Origin: a virus | Reading direction: 5' to 3' (one strand) | Virus record (IMG/VR): IMGVR_UViG_3300031392_000003 | Location: 1 to 46,375 of that record | DNA length: 46,375 bases | In this document: positions 21,695 through 28,633 of the stretch, piece after piece | How positions within the stretch are numbered: position 1 is the stretch's first letter | Layout of the letters: every line of letters begins with the position of its first letter | The notes under the pieces: model-generated | What the model saw: only the letters and a program-made list of their open reading frames with translations | What the model was told of the DNA's origin: nothing | Databases searched by the model: none | Made by a program: the position numbers and the translations under genes

Positions 21695-21961
21695 ATGAGA
21701 AAAGAAGAATTAGATGAGCTACTTGACGAACTGAAAGAAATATGCGAGGATCTTAAGCTAGTCTACGTTGGACTCTTTTTACCTCCCCACTCTAAAAAAG
21801 ACTATGTTGCAGTAGAACTAACAACCGCTAACCAGCACGCTAAACTTTTGAAAGCATTTGAGCGATCAGAATTTTGTGATATACTCTTCTGGGGTGCTAT
21901 ACCTTACATACACCCAGAAAGAAGAGAAGGACGTATTCTAGTTGCTTGGCCTGTAACATAA
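21695..21961 (+). CDS. Hypothetical protein, 88 residues
   Basis: It starts after GAAAGGAAAAG. The N-terminal helix is very acidic (RKEELDELLDELKEICEDLK), followed by strands (LVYVGLFLPP; ILVAWPVT). Its stop codon abuts phage promoter 2, so it closes the early transcription unit. No family is recognised. Confidence 0.6.
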   Translation: MRKEELDELLDELKEICEDLKLVYVGLFLPPHSKKDYVAVELTTANQHAKLLKAFERSEFCDILFWGAIPYIHPERREGRILVAWPVT

Positions 21962-21962
21962 A

Positions 21963-21980
21963 ATTAGGTGACGTTAAAGA
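21963..21980 (+). promoter_or_regulatory. Phage RNA polymerase promoter 2
   Basis: The core TTAGGTGACGTTAAAGA at 21964-21980 is the same as at 3088 and 31530, with start G at 21979. It stands before the SSB and replication genes. The early transcript contains GCGC/GCGC (21989-22001) and GAGAGC/GCTCTC (22009-22031) hairpins, again placing structure near the 5' end. Confidence 0.85.
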
Positions 21981-22053
21981 AGAGGACAGCGCTAAGTGCG
22001 CACTATAAGAGAGCAAAATTTATAAGCTCTCGAAACACAGGATGTAATAAAAC

Positions 22054-22701
22054 ATGGCAATTATCAAAGATGCTACCATTTTCTGGTTGAAGGCTGACCC
22101 TAACAACCCTGTCAAAATCGGAGACGATAACGATGGTAATCCTCGTATGGGTTGGGAAGTCGAACTGCGAACAGAGGACAAGGCAGAGGCCAATAAGTGG
22201 CGTAAAGAGTATAACGCTACTAAACATGTAAAAGCTGTTCGAGAAGACAAAGACGATGAAGAGTCGACTATTCTTTTCTATCGTTGGAAGCTTCGTCGTA
22301 ACCAGTTTAAGGCAAACGGCCAAGAATCCAGCCCGCCTGAGATCCTTCGCGGTGATACAGGAGAGGCCTTCAGCGATCCTAAGATCGTTGGTAATGGATC
22401 GATTGGTGATGTTCGTATCTTCACACGAGAATACACGCACGATGGTGTGACTAAACACGTTCATTACTTTCTTGGTCTCTCTGTTAAAGAGCTTCACCGC
22501 TATGTACCTCGGCCTAAAGAAGAGTTTGAGCACGTCAACTCTATGAAGGTTGTTGATCCAGATGGTGACGAAGATGGTGATGTTGGTTCTAAGGCACTAG
22601 AGAAAGCTGACGCCCAACCAAAGAAGGGTCGAGCAGCACCAAAGAGTAAAAAGACTACACCAAAAGATCTTGATGACGAAATCCCTTTTGACCAAGGGTG
22701 A
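22054..22701 (+). CDS. Single-stranded DNA-binding protein, T7 gp2.5-like
   Basis: A 215-residue protein, the first gene after phage promoter 2. Residues 1-155 look like an OB-fold (ATIFWLKADPNNPVKIG; VRIFTREYTHDGV), followed by a charged linker with basic patches (KKGRAAPKSKK) and the acidic-aromatic tail DLDDEIPFDQG. Such a tail is the partner-docking end of phage and bacterial SSBs. It should coat single strands and recruit the DNA polymerase and primase-helicase encoded downstream. Confidence 0.85.
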   Translation: MAIIKDATIFWLKADPNNPVKIGDDNDGNPRMGWEVELRTEDKAEANKWRKEYNATKHVKAVREDKDDEESTILFYRWKLRRNQFKANGQESSPPEILRGDTGEAFSDPKIVGNGSIGDVRIFTREYTHDGVTKHVHYFLGLSVKELHRYVPRPKEEFEHVNSMKVVDPDGDEDGDVGSKALEKADAQPKKGRAAPKSKKTTPKDLDDEIPFDQG

Positions 22702-22707
22702 TAGGCC

Positions 22708-22803
22708 ATGAATACCACCGAAGAGTGGCGTCTATCCCCCAGCTTGACCGATTACATGGTTAGTTTAGAAGGTCGTGTAATGCTTACCGGCTCGAAAGTA
22801 TAA
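22708..22803 (+). pseudogene. NUMOD4 fragment of a lost homing endonuclease
   Basis: A 31-residue frame (MNTTEEWRLSPSLTDYMVSL, then EGRVMLTG) follows the NUMOD4 pattern seen in the intron nuclease (WKDIKGFETVYQVSNKGEVRRL). No HNH core follows: the frame stops at TAA 22801-22803 just before a hairpin. It is probably a remnant, possibly left by deletion of a homing gene beside the SSB gene. Confidence 0.45.
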
Positions 22804-22816
22804 ATAACAAAAACAA

Positions 22817-22839
22817 GGGGGGGCTATAATAGCCTCCCC
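22817..22839 (+). terminator. GC-rich hairpin after the SSB gene
   Basis: GGGGGGGCT (22817-22825) pairs with AGCCTCCCC (22831-22839) around ATAAT. No T-run follows. It may attenuate transcription after the SSB gene, giving more SSB mRNA than downstream message, or act as an mRNA end. Confidence 0.6.
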
Positions 22840-22862
22840 AAACAACTGAAAGGGTTGAGAAT

Positions 22863-23378
22863 ATGTCTGAAAGATTCATGGAGTTCTACAGCGGTAATCT
22901 AAGCCTAGTAGATGAAAATTACAGCCTACACTTTATTGAGAGTGGACCCTGTGCCCAAAAGGGTTACATCATGCTTATTAGAGATGGGTGTTATACTATG
23001 GTTGATATGCGAGCGCATATGTCTTTAATAGAATCGAATGCTCGTTACAATAATATCGACATCTCTAACTGGGAATGGTGCTCTTGTGAAGTATTAGACG
23101 ATCCTTATAAATGGGCTTTCTTCTTTGGGAAAACTTATGGCAACGAATGGAAGGACAATCCTATGGCTTTAGTAGAGCTTAAAACAAAAGAACAAATTAT
23201 GATGTGTCGTGACCAGTTTGAAGAACGAGCGGCAATCATGGCAGAGGGTAACCACTGGTCTCAAGACTTTGCTGCAGACAAAGTAGCACGTCTCTACGGA
23301 TACATTAGCGCAGAAGCCCTGCGTTATGATCTCTCTAAGGCACTTGATGAAATTGAAGAAGAAGCTTATAATGGATGA
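22863..23378 (+). CDS. Hypothetical protein, 171 residues
   Basis: It has GAAAGGGTTGAGA before the ATG. The protein is acidic and Met/Trp rich (NNIDISNWEWCSCEVLDDPY; FFFGKTYGNEW) with a C-terminal helical part (LSKALDEIEEEAYNG). It lies between the SSB and polymerase genes, so a replication-linked role is possible. No family is recognised. Confidence 0.6.
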   Translation: MSERFMEFYSGNLSLVDENYSLHFIESGPCAQKGYIMLIRDGCYTMVDMRAHMSLIESNARYNNIDISNWEWCSCEVLDDPYKWAFFFGKTYGNEWKDNPMALVELKTKEQIMMCRDQFEERAAIMAEGNHWSQDFAADKVARLYGYISAEALRYDLSKALDEIEEEAYNG

Positions 23379-23671
23379 TATCTTTGAAACTAAAAAAAAA
23401 AGCGCCGTTTGAAAAGCAATTAGCAGATGTTAAAGATGAAGAGGTCTGTGTTGGTTGGTGGGCCCCCCACGTATTCAGTGTCAAGAGGTGGAGAGATGTA
23501 GTTGCCCGAAACGGAACAGAGAAAGAACAAACTTCAGCGTTGATAGGACTTAGAGGAAAGATGTATGACACAGAGAGACGCGCAAACTTTTATAACCACC
23601 ACAAAAAAGAGGCAATCCCAGTGTACGCTAAGAAAACAGACCTTCTCCAGAGTGAGAAGGAACAGTCTTAA
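23375..23671 (+). CDS. Hypothetical protein, 98 residues
   Basis: It overlaps the previous stop (ATGATAT). It is a basic protein with VCVGWWAPHVFSVKRWRDVV in the middle and a polar helical C-terminus. No motif is recognised. The spacing indicates co-translation with its neighbours. Confidence 0.6.
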   Translation: MISLKLKKKAPFEKQLADVKDEEVCVGWWAPHVFSVKRWRDVVARNGTEKEQTSALIGLRGKMYDTERRANFYNHHKKEAIPVYAKKTDLLQSEKEQS

Positions 23672-23695
23672 CTATAACTAAAGAAGAGGTATTAT

Positions 23696-24151
23696 ATGAC
23701 AACAGAACGTGAAAAAGGCCAAAACTCGGTGCAAGCTAAGCATCACCAACTGATTCCGGCAGAGGAAATGATCCGAGCCTTGCAAACTGGTAGGGACATT
23801 GGATACAATGACCTTGCTGCCTACATTGGTAGTAAGATCAATCCCTATGTTACACCGAGTGTGGTCAACGCACTAAAGTATCAAACTCGTCTCGGTCGAA
23901 AAGATGATGAGCGTATTGAGCTAGAAAAGGCAATCTGGTATCTTATGGATGCTCACAACCGCATTTCTGATACACAGAAACAGCCACGGGAATTTGCTCC
24001 TTGGGCACACATGGGAAAGATTAAACAGTGTAAAGACCTTGGTGTAGACATGAATCTCTTTTATCCCGGTATTCCTAACGAGACTTTCCAAGGAGGAGAC
24101 GAATGGCTAGACGAAGGTGTGTCTACGACACTGAAGCAAACGGGTTCCTAA
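23696..24151 (+). CDS. Hypothetical protein, 151 residues, overlapping the DNA polymerase
   Basis: A helical protein (LIPAEEMIRALQTGRDIGYN; ERIELEKAIWYLMDAHNRIS) with AAGAAGAGG upstream. Its last 49 bases overlap the start of the DNA polymerase gene in another frame, and the polymerase ribosome site lies within it. Function is unknown. Its tight coupling suggests a polymerase-associated role. Confidence 0.65.
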   Translation: MTTEREKGQNSVQAKHHQLIPAEEMIRALQTGRDIGYNDLAAYIGSKINPYVTPSVVNALKYQTRLGRKDDERIELEKAIWYLMDAHNRISDTQKQPREFAPWAHMGKIKQCKDLGVDMNLFYPGIPNETFQGGDEWLDEGVSTTLKQTGS

Positions 24152-26130
24152 GAAGCGCAGACAGATGGTTCTGCGGCGGTATTATAGACCTTGATACTAA
24201 GGAAGAAAAATGGTACGGTCCTCTCGAATTTGAAAAGTTTTTAAGAGACCTATGTACATACGATGTCCGCGCTGCTCATAACGGCGCGGGCTACGACGAA
24301 TACCTACTTATTAAGCTAGCAAGACTTAACGGTATAACATGGTACAAGCATAATCACGATAAGTTTGTTGATACCCATGTTATGTCTAGAGTGCTCAATT
24401 ATAATAGGTTTGATGCTTCTGATCAGAACTACCAAAACTATCTAAAATGGCGGAATGAACAGGGTGATTTTGGTTTGTTTAAAAAACCTAAGCTTGTCAT
24501 GGGTGATAGCCACAGCCTTGCCCGATGGGGTATTCACCTTGACAACTACAAAGGTGAATGGACAGACTTTACTAAGTTCAGTAAAGAAATGTTTGAGTAT
24601 ATGAAACAAGACGTTCGTCTTATGGTTCCTATTTATAAAGAACTACTAGGCGAAGTAACCCATATAGTCAAATCAGGGCAGAAGAACATTGTAAGAGCTA
24701 TCCAAATTGAGACAGACTCTGCTAGAATTGCCGCAGAACAACTCATTAACGGTTGGTTAATTGATCGGAGAAGCGTTTGTGATGTTATCGATAAAATTGA
24801 CAAACGTATGGATGAGATTACATCAGAAGTTAATCCTCGTCTTGGTAAAGAGCCTCAGAAGATCAGTGGAGATCGGAAAGGGTATAAATCTGACACCATA
24901 AGATACACAGACGAGTACGATCACGACAACTTCACTGGTGGCTTTGCTAAGAAATGGGCTGTTCAAAAGAATGGTCTGTTCTCGAAAGCACTTCGTGAAA
25001 CCTTTGACTTACCAAAGGATGCAGGTAAGAAGAACAACTACGGTGTTTGGGGTGATTACTGTCGTGTAACATTCCGTGATGCTGATATTGGTTCTACAGA
25101 CTCAGTTAAACGATATCTATGGAAAATTGGCTGGGAGCCAGATGACTGGAATGGTAAGTGGGAGTTTGACGAAAGAGGTAAACGTTATTGGAAAAGGACT
25201 TCCCCAAAAATTACTAGTACTTCGTTAGAGTTGCTTGATAACGCAGGAGACATTAATGAGTTTTACACTCTAAGGTCTCGTAAATCAATTATGGATGGAT
25301 GGGAAGATCATTTTTCTGATGATGATCGTCTCCACGGAGATGTTATTAATATTGGTACACCAACCTTTAGACAGACTCAGTCCGTTATTGTAAATCTACC
25401 ATCAGGTAATGCTACACTTGGGAAAGAAGTCAGAAGCCTCTTTATTGCTGAAGAGGGTTGGTCTGTTGTGTCGGCTGACTCCGCTGGTTGTCAGCTAAGG
25501 CTTCTAGCTCATTACATGAAAGATGATGAGTTCCTAAAAGAACTTCTCGAAGGAGACATGCATCAGAACAATGCTAATATTCTTTCTCGTAGTGCTACAT
25601 CTATTCTTAAGTCATCAACTATTGTCAGCCGAGCAGATGCCAAACCCTTCATTTTTGCATTTCTTTACGGTGCCGGAGGGCCTAAACTTGCCAAGATTCT
25701 AAAGCTTCCCGAGTCTGTTGGTTTCCAACTTAAAGAGGAGTTCCAAAAGGCTTATCCAAACCTCGATAGCTTGATCAATCGTGTTAAAAATATCGTAAAA
25801 AAGCAAGGATTTATCGTAGGTCTAGACGATCGACATATCTATTGCAATCAGCCTCATAAAGCTCTCAACTACCTCATCCAAGGTGCTGAGGCAATCGTTA
25901 TGAAGGCAACTATCTCCATGATTTGGCGTAGGTTTAAAGAAGAGGGCATTGCCCACCGATTCCTATTGTTCTATCATGATGAGATCAATATTGAAGTAAG
26001 AAACGATTACGTTGAAAGAGCAAAAGAAATCATCATTGAGAGTTTTAAGGAAGCCCCGAAAGAATTCGGTGTTGACATTATGGTATGCGGGGATTGTAAA
26101 GCTGGAAAAGACTACTTTGAAGTCCACTAA
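24103..26130 (+). CDS. Family A DNA polymerase, T7 gp5-like
   Basis: A 675-residue protein with AAGGAGGAG before its ATG. The 3'-5' exonuclease domain has VYDTEANG (Asp9, Glu11), HNGAGYDEYLL and YMKQDVRL. The polymerase motifs follow: A VVSADSAGCQLRLLAHYM, B RADAKPFIFAFLYGAGG, C LFYHDEINIEV. Size and motif spacing match T7 gp5 (704). T7 gp5 needs host thioredoxin bound to a loop in the thumb. Whether that loop is present here I cannot tell by eye. It is the replicative polymerase, acting with the SSB and the primase-helicase. Confidence 0.95.
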   Translation: MARRRCVYDTEANGFLRSADRWFCGGIIDLDTKEEKWYGPLEFEKFLRDLCTYDVRAAHNGAGYDEYLLIKLARLNGITWYKHNHDKFVDTHVMSRVLNYNRFDASDQNYQNYLKWRNEQGDFGLFKKPKLVMGDSHSLARWGIHLDNYKGEWTDFTKFSKEMFEYMKQDVRLMVPIYKELLGEVTHIVKSGQKNIVRAIQIETDSARIAAEQLINGWLIDRRSVCDVIDKIDKRMDEITSEVNPRLGKEPQKISGDRKGYKSDTIRYTDEYDHDNFTGGFAKKWAVQKNGLFSKALRETFDLPKDAGKKNNYGVWGDYCRVTFRDADIGSTDSVKRYLWKIGWEPDDWNGKWEFDERGKRYWKRTSPKITSTSLELLDNAGDINEFYTLRSRKSIMDGWEDHFSDDDRLHGDVINIGTPTFRQTQSVIVNLPSGNATLGKEVRSLFIAEEGWSVVSADSAGCQLRLLAHYMKDDEFLKELLEGDMHQNNANILSRSATSILKSSTIVSRADAKPFIFAFLYGAGGPKLAKILKLPESVGFQLKEEFQKAYPNLDSLINRVKNIVKKQGFIVGLDDRHIYCNQPHKALNYLIQGAEAIVMKATISMIWRRFKEEGIAHRFLLFYHDEINIEVRNDYVERAKEIIIESFKEAPKEFGVDIMVCGDCKAGKDYFEVH

Positions 26131-26160
26131 TCATAATAAGAAAGATAGGGTACACAATCA

Positions 26161-26364
26161 ATGACCAAAGTTAAAAAGATTGACGACACTTATAGCATTG
26201 AGTTCAACAAAAACTTTAATGATAAACCCGGTAGAGTCTTGAGACATGGTTACTACACAGGTCTGAACTTTCACCATGACCTACCAAACTTCACTCTTTC
26301 TATGTGGTATAGAATTCTAGAGCTTGAAGAGTTCGTAAAATCGAAAGGTCTAAATGTCCCATAA
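26161..26364 (+). CDS. Hypothetical protein, 67 residues
   Basis: A small protein 30 bases after the DNA polymerase gene (YSIEFNKNFNDKPGRVLRHG; LNFHHDLPNFTLSMWYRILE). It overlaps the next start by 11 bases. No family is recognised. Confidence 0.55.
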   Translation: MTKVKKIDDTYSIEFNKNFNDKPGRVLRHGYYTGLNFHHDLPNFTLSMWYRILELEEFVKSKGLNVP

Positions 26365-26656
26365 GACTAAAAACAAAAAAGAAAACAGGCTACCAGACAT
26401 ATTGATTAACGTTGAGAATAAGTCTGGAGTCAGAATTATAGACTTCCAAAGGCAACCTACTGGAGACCCTATGAAAGTGTACATATCAAGAGATGGGGTT
26501 CTTCAAATTGTTCAAAACACAGACTTTGGAGTAGACACAGTCAGGTTTGACGTTAGGTGTCTTGCAGCACTCCTAAAGGCTCTAGGTGTAGATTGGGAAA
26601 ATGAACTTGAAGGAAACTTCTCTCTACACCCCCAAAAGTATGGGGAGAAGGTATAA
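26354..26656 (+). CDS. Hypothetical protein, 100 residues
   Basis: It starts within the end of the preceding gene. It is basic at the N-terminus (SHKTKNKKENRLPDILINV) and strand-rich in the middle (VYISRDGVLQIVQNTDFGVD). Function is unknown. Confidence 0.55.
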   Translation: MSHKTKNKKENRLPDILINVENKSGVRIIDFQRQPTGDPMKVYISRDGVLQIVQNTDFGVDTVRFDVRCLAALLKALGVDWENELEGNFSLHPQKYGEKV

Positions 26657-26667
26657 AAGAATACGCA

Positions 26668-26838
26668 GTGGAGAAGAAACCAAAGAATATCAAAAAGGTT
26701 AATAGGTTGCATCCTCTCAATGGAGAAAAAGAGTATCACCCGGTTACAGGACAGCTACGTCCAAGACCTTTTGAAAATGAAAGAGTCAATGACTGGAAAT
26801 GGTTCAAACCAAAGACTATTCGCGGGGCAAAAAAGTAA
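26668..26838 (+). CDS. Small basic protein, 56 residues (GTG start)
   Basis: From GTG 26668 the frame encodes a Lys/Arg-rich protein (EKKPKNIKKVNRLHPLNGEK; NDWKWFKPKTIRGAKK) up to TAA 26836-26838, filling an otherwise empty gap. The ribosome site is weak (AAAAGA). No family is recognised. Confidence 0.45.
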   Translation: MEKKPKNIKKVNRLHPLNGEKEYHPVTGQLRPRPFENERVNDWKWFKPKTIRGAKK

Positions 26839-26841
26839 ACA

Positions 26842-27153
26842 ATGGATACTAATATGAACAAATACGAATACGAAATTACCCACGAAGAGGGTGAGGAAGA
26901 AGAATACACTTACCGATTCCGACTAGAGGTAAAGTCTTTTCCAAATGTTGCAGTTGCTCTTAATGAACTAGCATCAAAGAAAGGGACAGATTACCCAATT
27001 GAGATTGTATCGGATTTCCCAATTGGAAAAGATGTTGCTTTTCAACAGGCTTATGAGGGGGTGATGACTGAAATCCTAAGTGCTGTAATGCAAGGAATTG
27101 ATCTTGACCTAATTTCAAAGGAAGATGATAATGCAGGAAGTAATCCAGTATAA
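26842..27153 (+). CDS. Hypothetical acidic protein, 103 residues
   Basis: It starts at ATG 26842, with a second in-frame ATG at 26854. The N-terminus is very acidic (ITHEEGEEEEYTYRFRLEV). The end overlaps the exonuclease start by 23 bases and carries its AAAGGA ribosome site. Function is unknown. Confidence 0.6.
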   Translation: MDTNMNKYEYEITHEEGEEEEYTYRFRLEVKSFPNVAVALNELASKKGTDYPIEIVSDFPIGKDVAFQQAYEGVMTEILSAVMQGIDLDLISKEDDNAGSNPV

Positions 27154-28009
27154 GCCAAAGAACAGGAGACTCTTAATCGATGGTGATATTCTTGTTCACA
27201 TGGCTTGTTGGCAAAAACCAGCATCTAAGGCTGACTTAGAAGAGATGGAGTGGAGAGGTGCAAGTCTTAAGGAAATAGAAGCAGCAAAACAAACCTATCA
27301 GCCTTCAATTGAACACGCTCAAGACCGTTTTGAGCATTTTGTAGAGCACATATTCGAGAGCCACTACATACCAGAAGAAGAGGCTGTGTACTCAATGGCA
27401 GTTGGCAACTCCCAGGATAACTTTCGAAAGAAAATACATCCAGAGTACAAGCTTCAAAAAGCAAGGGCAACATCTAATAAGAAAAGAGCGCCTTATATTG
27501 ATGAGCTAAGGTTCTGGGCAGTAGATGTATTTGATGCCCATTACTGTCAAGGTTACGAAGCAGATGACGCTATTGGTGTCTGGGCTACCAAGCTAGGAGA
27601 AGATAACTATGTTGTAGTCACGGTTGACAAAGACCTAGACATGATACCCGGATATCATTTAGACCCAAAAACAGAGGTTAACGCTAAGAGGCGTTGGCAC
27701 GTCAATGAGGAACAAGCCGATATATTTTTCTGGAAACAGATGTTGACCGGCGACTCCATTGACAATATTCCGGGTATAGAAGGAATAGGACCAATCAAGG
27801 CAGGTAAGATTTTGTCGGGCTTGACAACACCACAAGAACACAAAGAGGTGGTAGTTTCTAAGTATGGTCTTAAATACGGTAACGAGGGTTTCAAGAAGCT
27901 TTTGTTCAATGGTAGTCTCCTTCATATCTGGAGGACAAAAGGAGACATTTGGACATTTGACCCAGAAGAATACGAAGAAATCACCAATTCCCACGCCGTT
28001 ATTGTCTAA
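27131..28009 (+). CDS. 5'-3' exonuclease / flap endonuclease (FEN-PIN family)
   Basis: A 292-residue protein. I chose ATG 27131, which stands 8 bases from AAAGGA, over ATG 27125. The metal-binding acids of the FEN/PIN fold are visible: RLLIDGDILVHM, EADDAIGVWA, VTVDKDLDMIPG and TGDSIDNIPGIEGIGP. The last is followed by the helix-hairpin-helix IGPIKAGKIL. This resembles T7 gp6 and Pol I 5' nuclease domains. It should remove RNA primers and process ends during replication. A GIY-YIG nuclease frame begins at its stop. Confidence 0.9.
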   Translation: MQEVIQYKPKNRRLLIDGDILVHMACWQKPASKADLEEMEWRGASLKEIEAAKQTYQPSIEHAQDRFEHFVEHIFESHYIPEEEAVYSMAVGNSQDNFRKKIHPEYKLQKARATSNKKRAPYIDELRFWAVDVFDAHYCQGYEADDAIGVWATKLGEDNYVVVTVDKDLDMIPGYHLDPKTEVNAKRRWHVNEEQADIFFWKQMLTGDSIDNIPGIEGIGPIKAGKILSGLTTPQEHKEVVVSKYGLKYGNEGFKKLLFNGSLLHIWRTKGDIWTFDPEEYEEITNSHAVIV

Positions 28010-28493
28010 GGACAACCTAGGCCACTGGTCATTCCGAAGAAAATTTAGAACTTCGGAGTGGTTTGGGTTTGTCTATTGTATCACAAGAAAAAGTGACGGT
28101 AAATTTTACATTGGCAAGAAAGTGTTTAGGTATAACGGATTAAAGAAATCACCTAAATACGGAAAAGAACATTCTTGGAGAACCTATGCGGGTTCGTCTA
28201 AAAATCTTAAAGACGATATAAACAAATTAGGAAAAGACGCATTTGAGTTTGAGATAATTGATCTCTACAAAACAAAAGGTGGTCTTTACTACGGAGAGGT
28301 TTACCTGCAAATGCTCTCTGACTCTATAACCTCTACCCTTCCTTCGGGGGAGTACGCTTCATATAATCGTGTTATATCAGCAATTAAATTTGTTCCTCAC
28401 GAAAACGTTTCCTCGGCTACAAAAAAGTATGCTGCTAAAATTAAACGTAAGATCCTTGAAAGGAATAAGAAAAATGAAATACAAAGTAGTTAA
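28002..28493 (+). CDS. GIY-YIG homing-type endonuclease
   Basis: The frame carries a GIY-YIG domain: WFGFVYCITRKSDGKFYIGK, then WRTYAGSSKNLKDDINKLGK and GGLYYGEVYLQ with the catalytic Glu. It resembles T4 Seg-type free-standing nucleases. No ATG lies near the domain start. The TTG at 28002, overlapping the exonuclease stop, is the best candidate but lacks a good ribosome site, so reinitiation or a frameshift from the exonuclease is possible. From TTG the product is 163 residues. It lies between two replication genes, a typical place for a homing nuclease. Confidence 0.8.
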   Translation: MSKDNLGHWSFRRKFRTSEWFGFVYCITRKSDGKFYIGKKVFRYNGLKKSPKYGKEHSWRTYAGSSKNLKDDINKLGKDAFEFEIIDLYKTKGGLYYGEVYLQMLSDSITSTLPSGEYASYNRVISAIKFVPHENVSSATKKYAAKIKRKILERNKKNEIQSS

Positions 28494-28632
28494 GTGTTCT
28501 GATAGGTATATATTGGAGAGCCAAGTTAATAGTCTTATGCAAAAAGGCTATAAACCTATTGGTGGGGTGTCTTTCTTGGGAGATAATAAATTTTCCCTTG
28601 AGAGTTGGACGCAGGCTATGCTAAAGGAGTAA
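28474..28632 (+). CDS. DUF1737-like small protein, 52 residues
   Basis: ATG 28474 has GAAAGGAAT upstream and overlaps the end of the GIY-YIG gene. The sequence (MKYKVVKCSDRYILESQVNS, LMQKGYKPIGGVSF) follows the DUF1737 pattern of a short beta-alpha-beta protein with a Gly-Gly-Val segment. Its function is unknown. Confidence 0.7.
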   Translation: MKYKVVKCSDRYILESQVNSLMQKGYKPIGGVSFLGDNKFSLESWTQAMLKE

Positions 28633-28633
28633 A

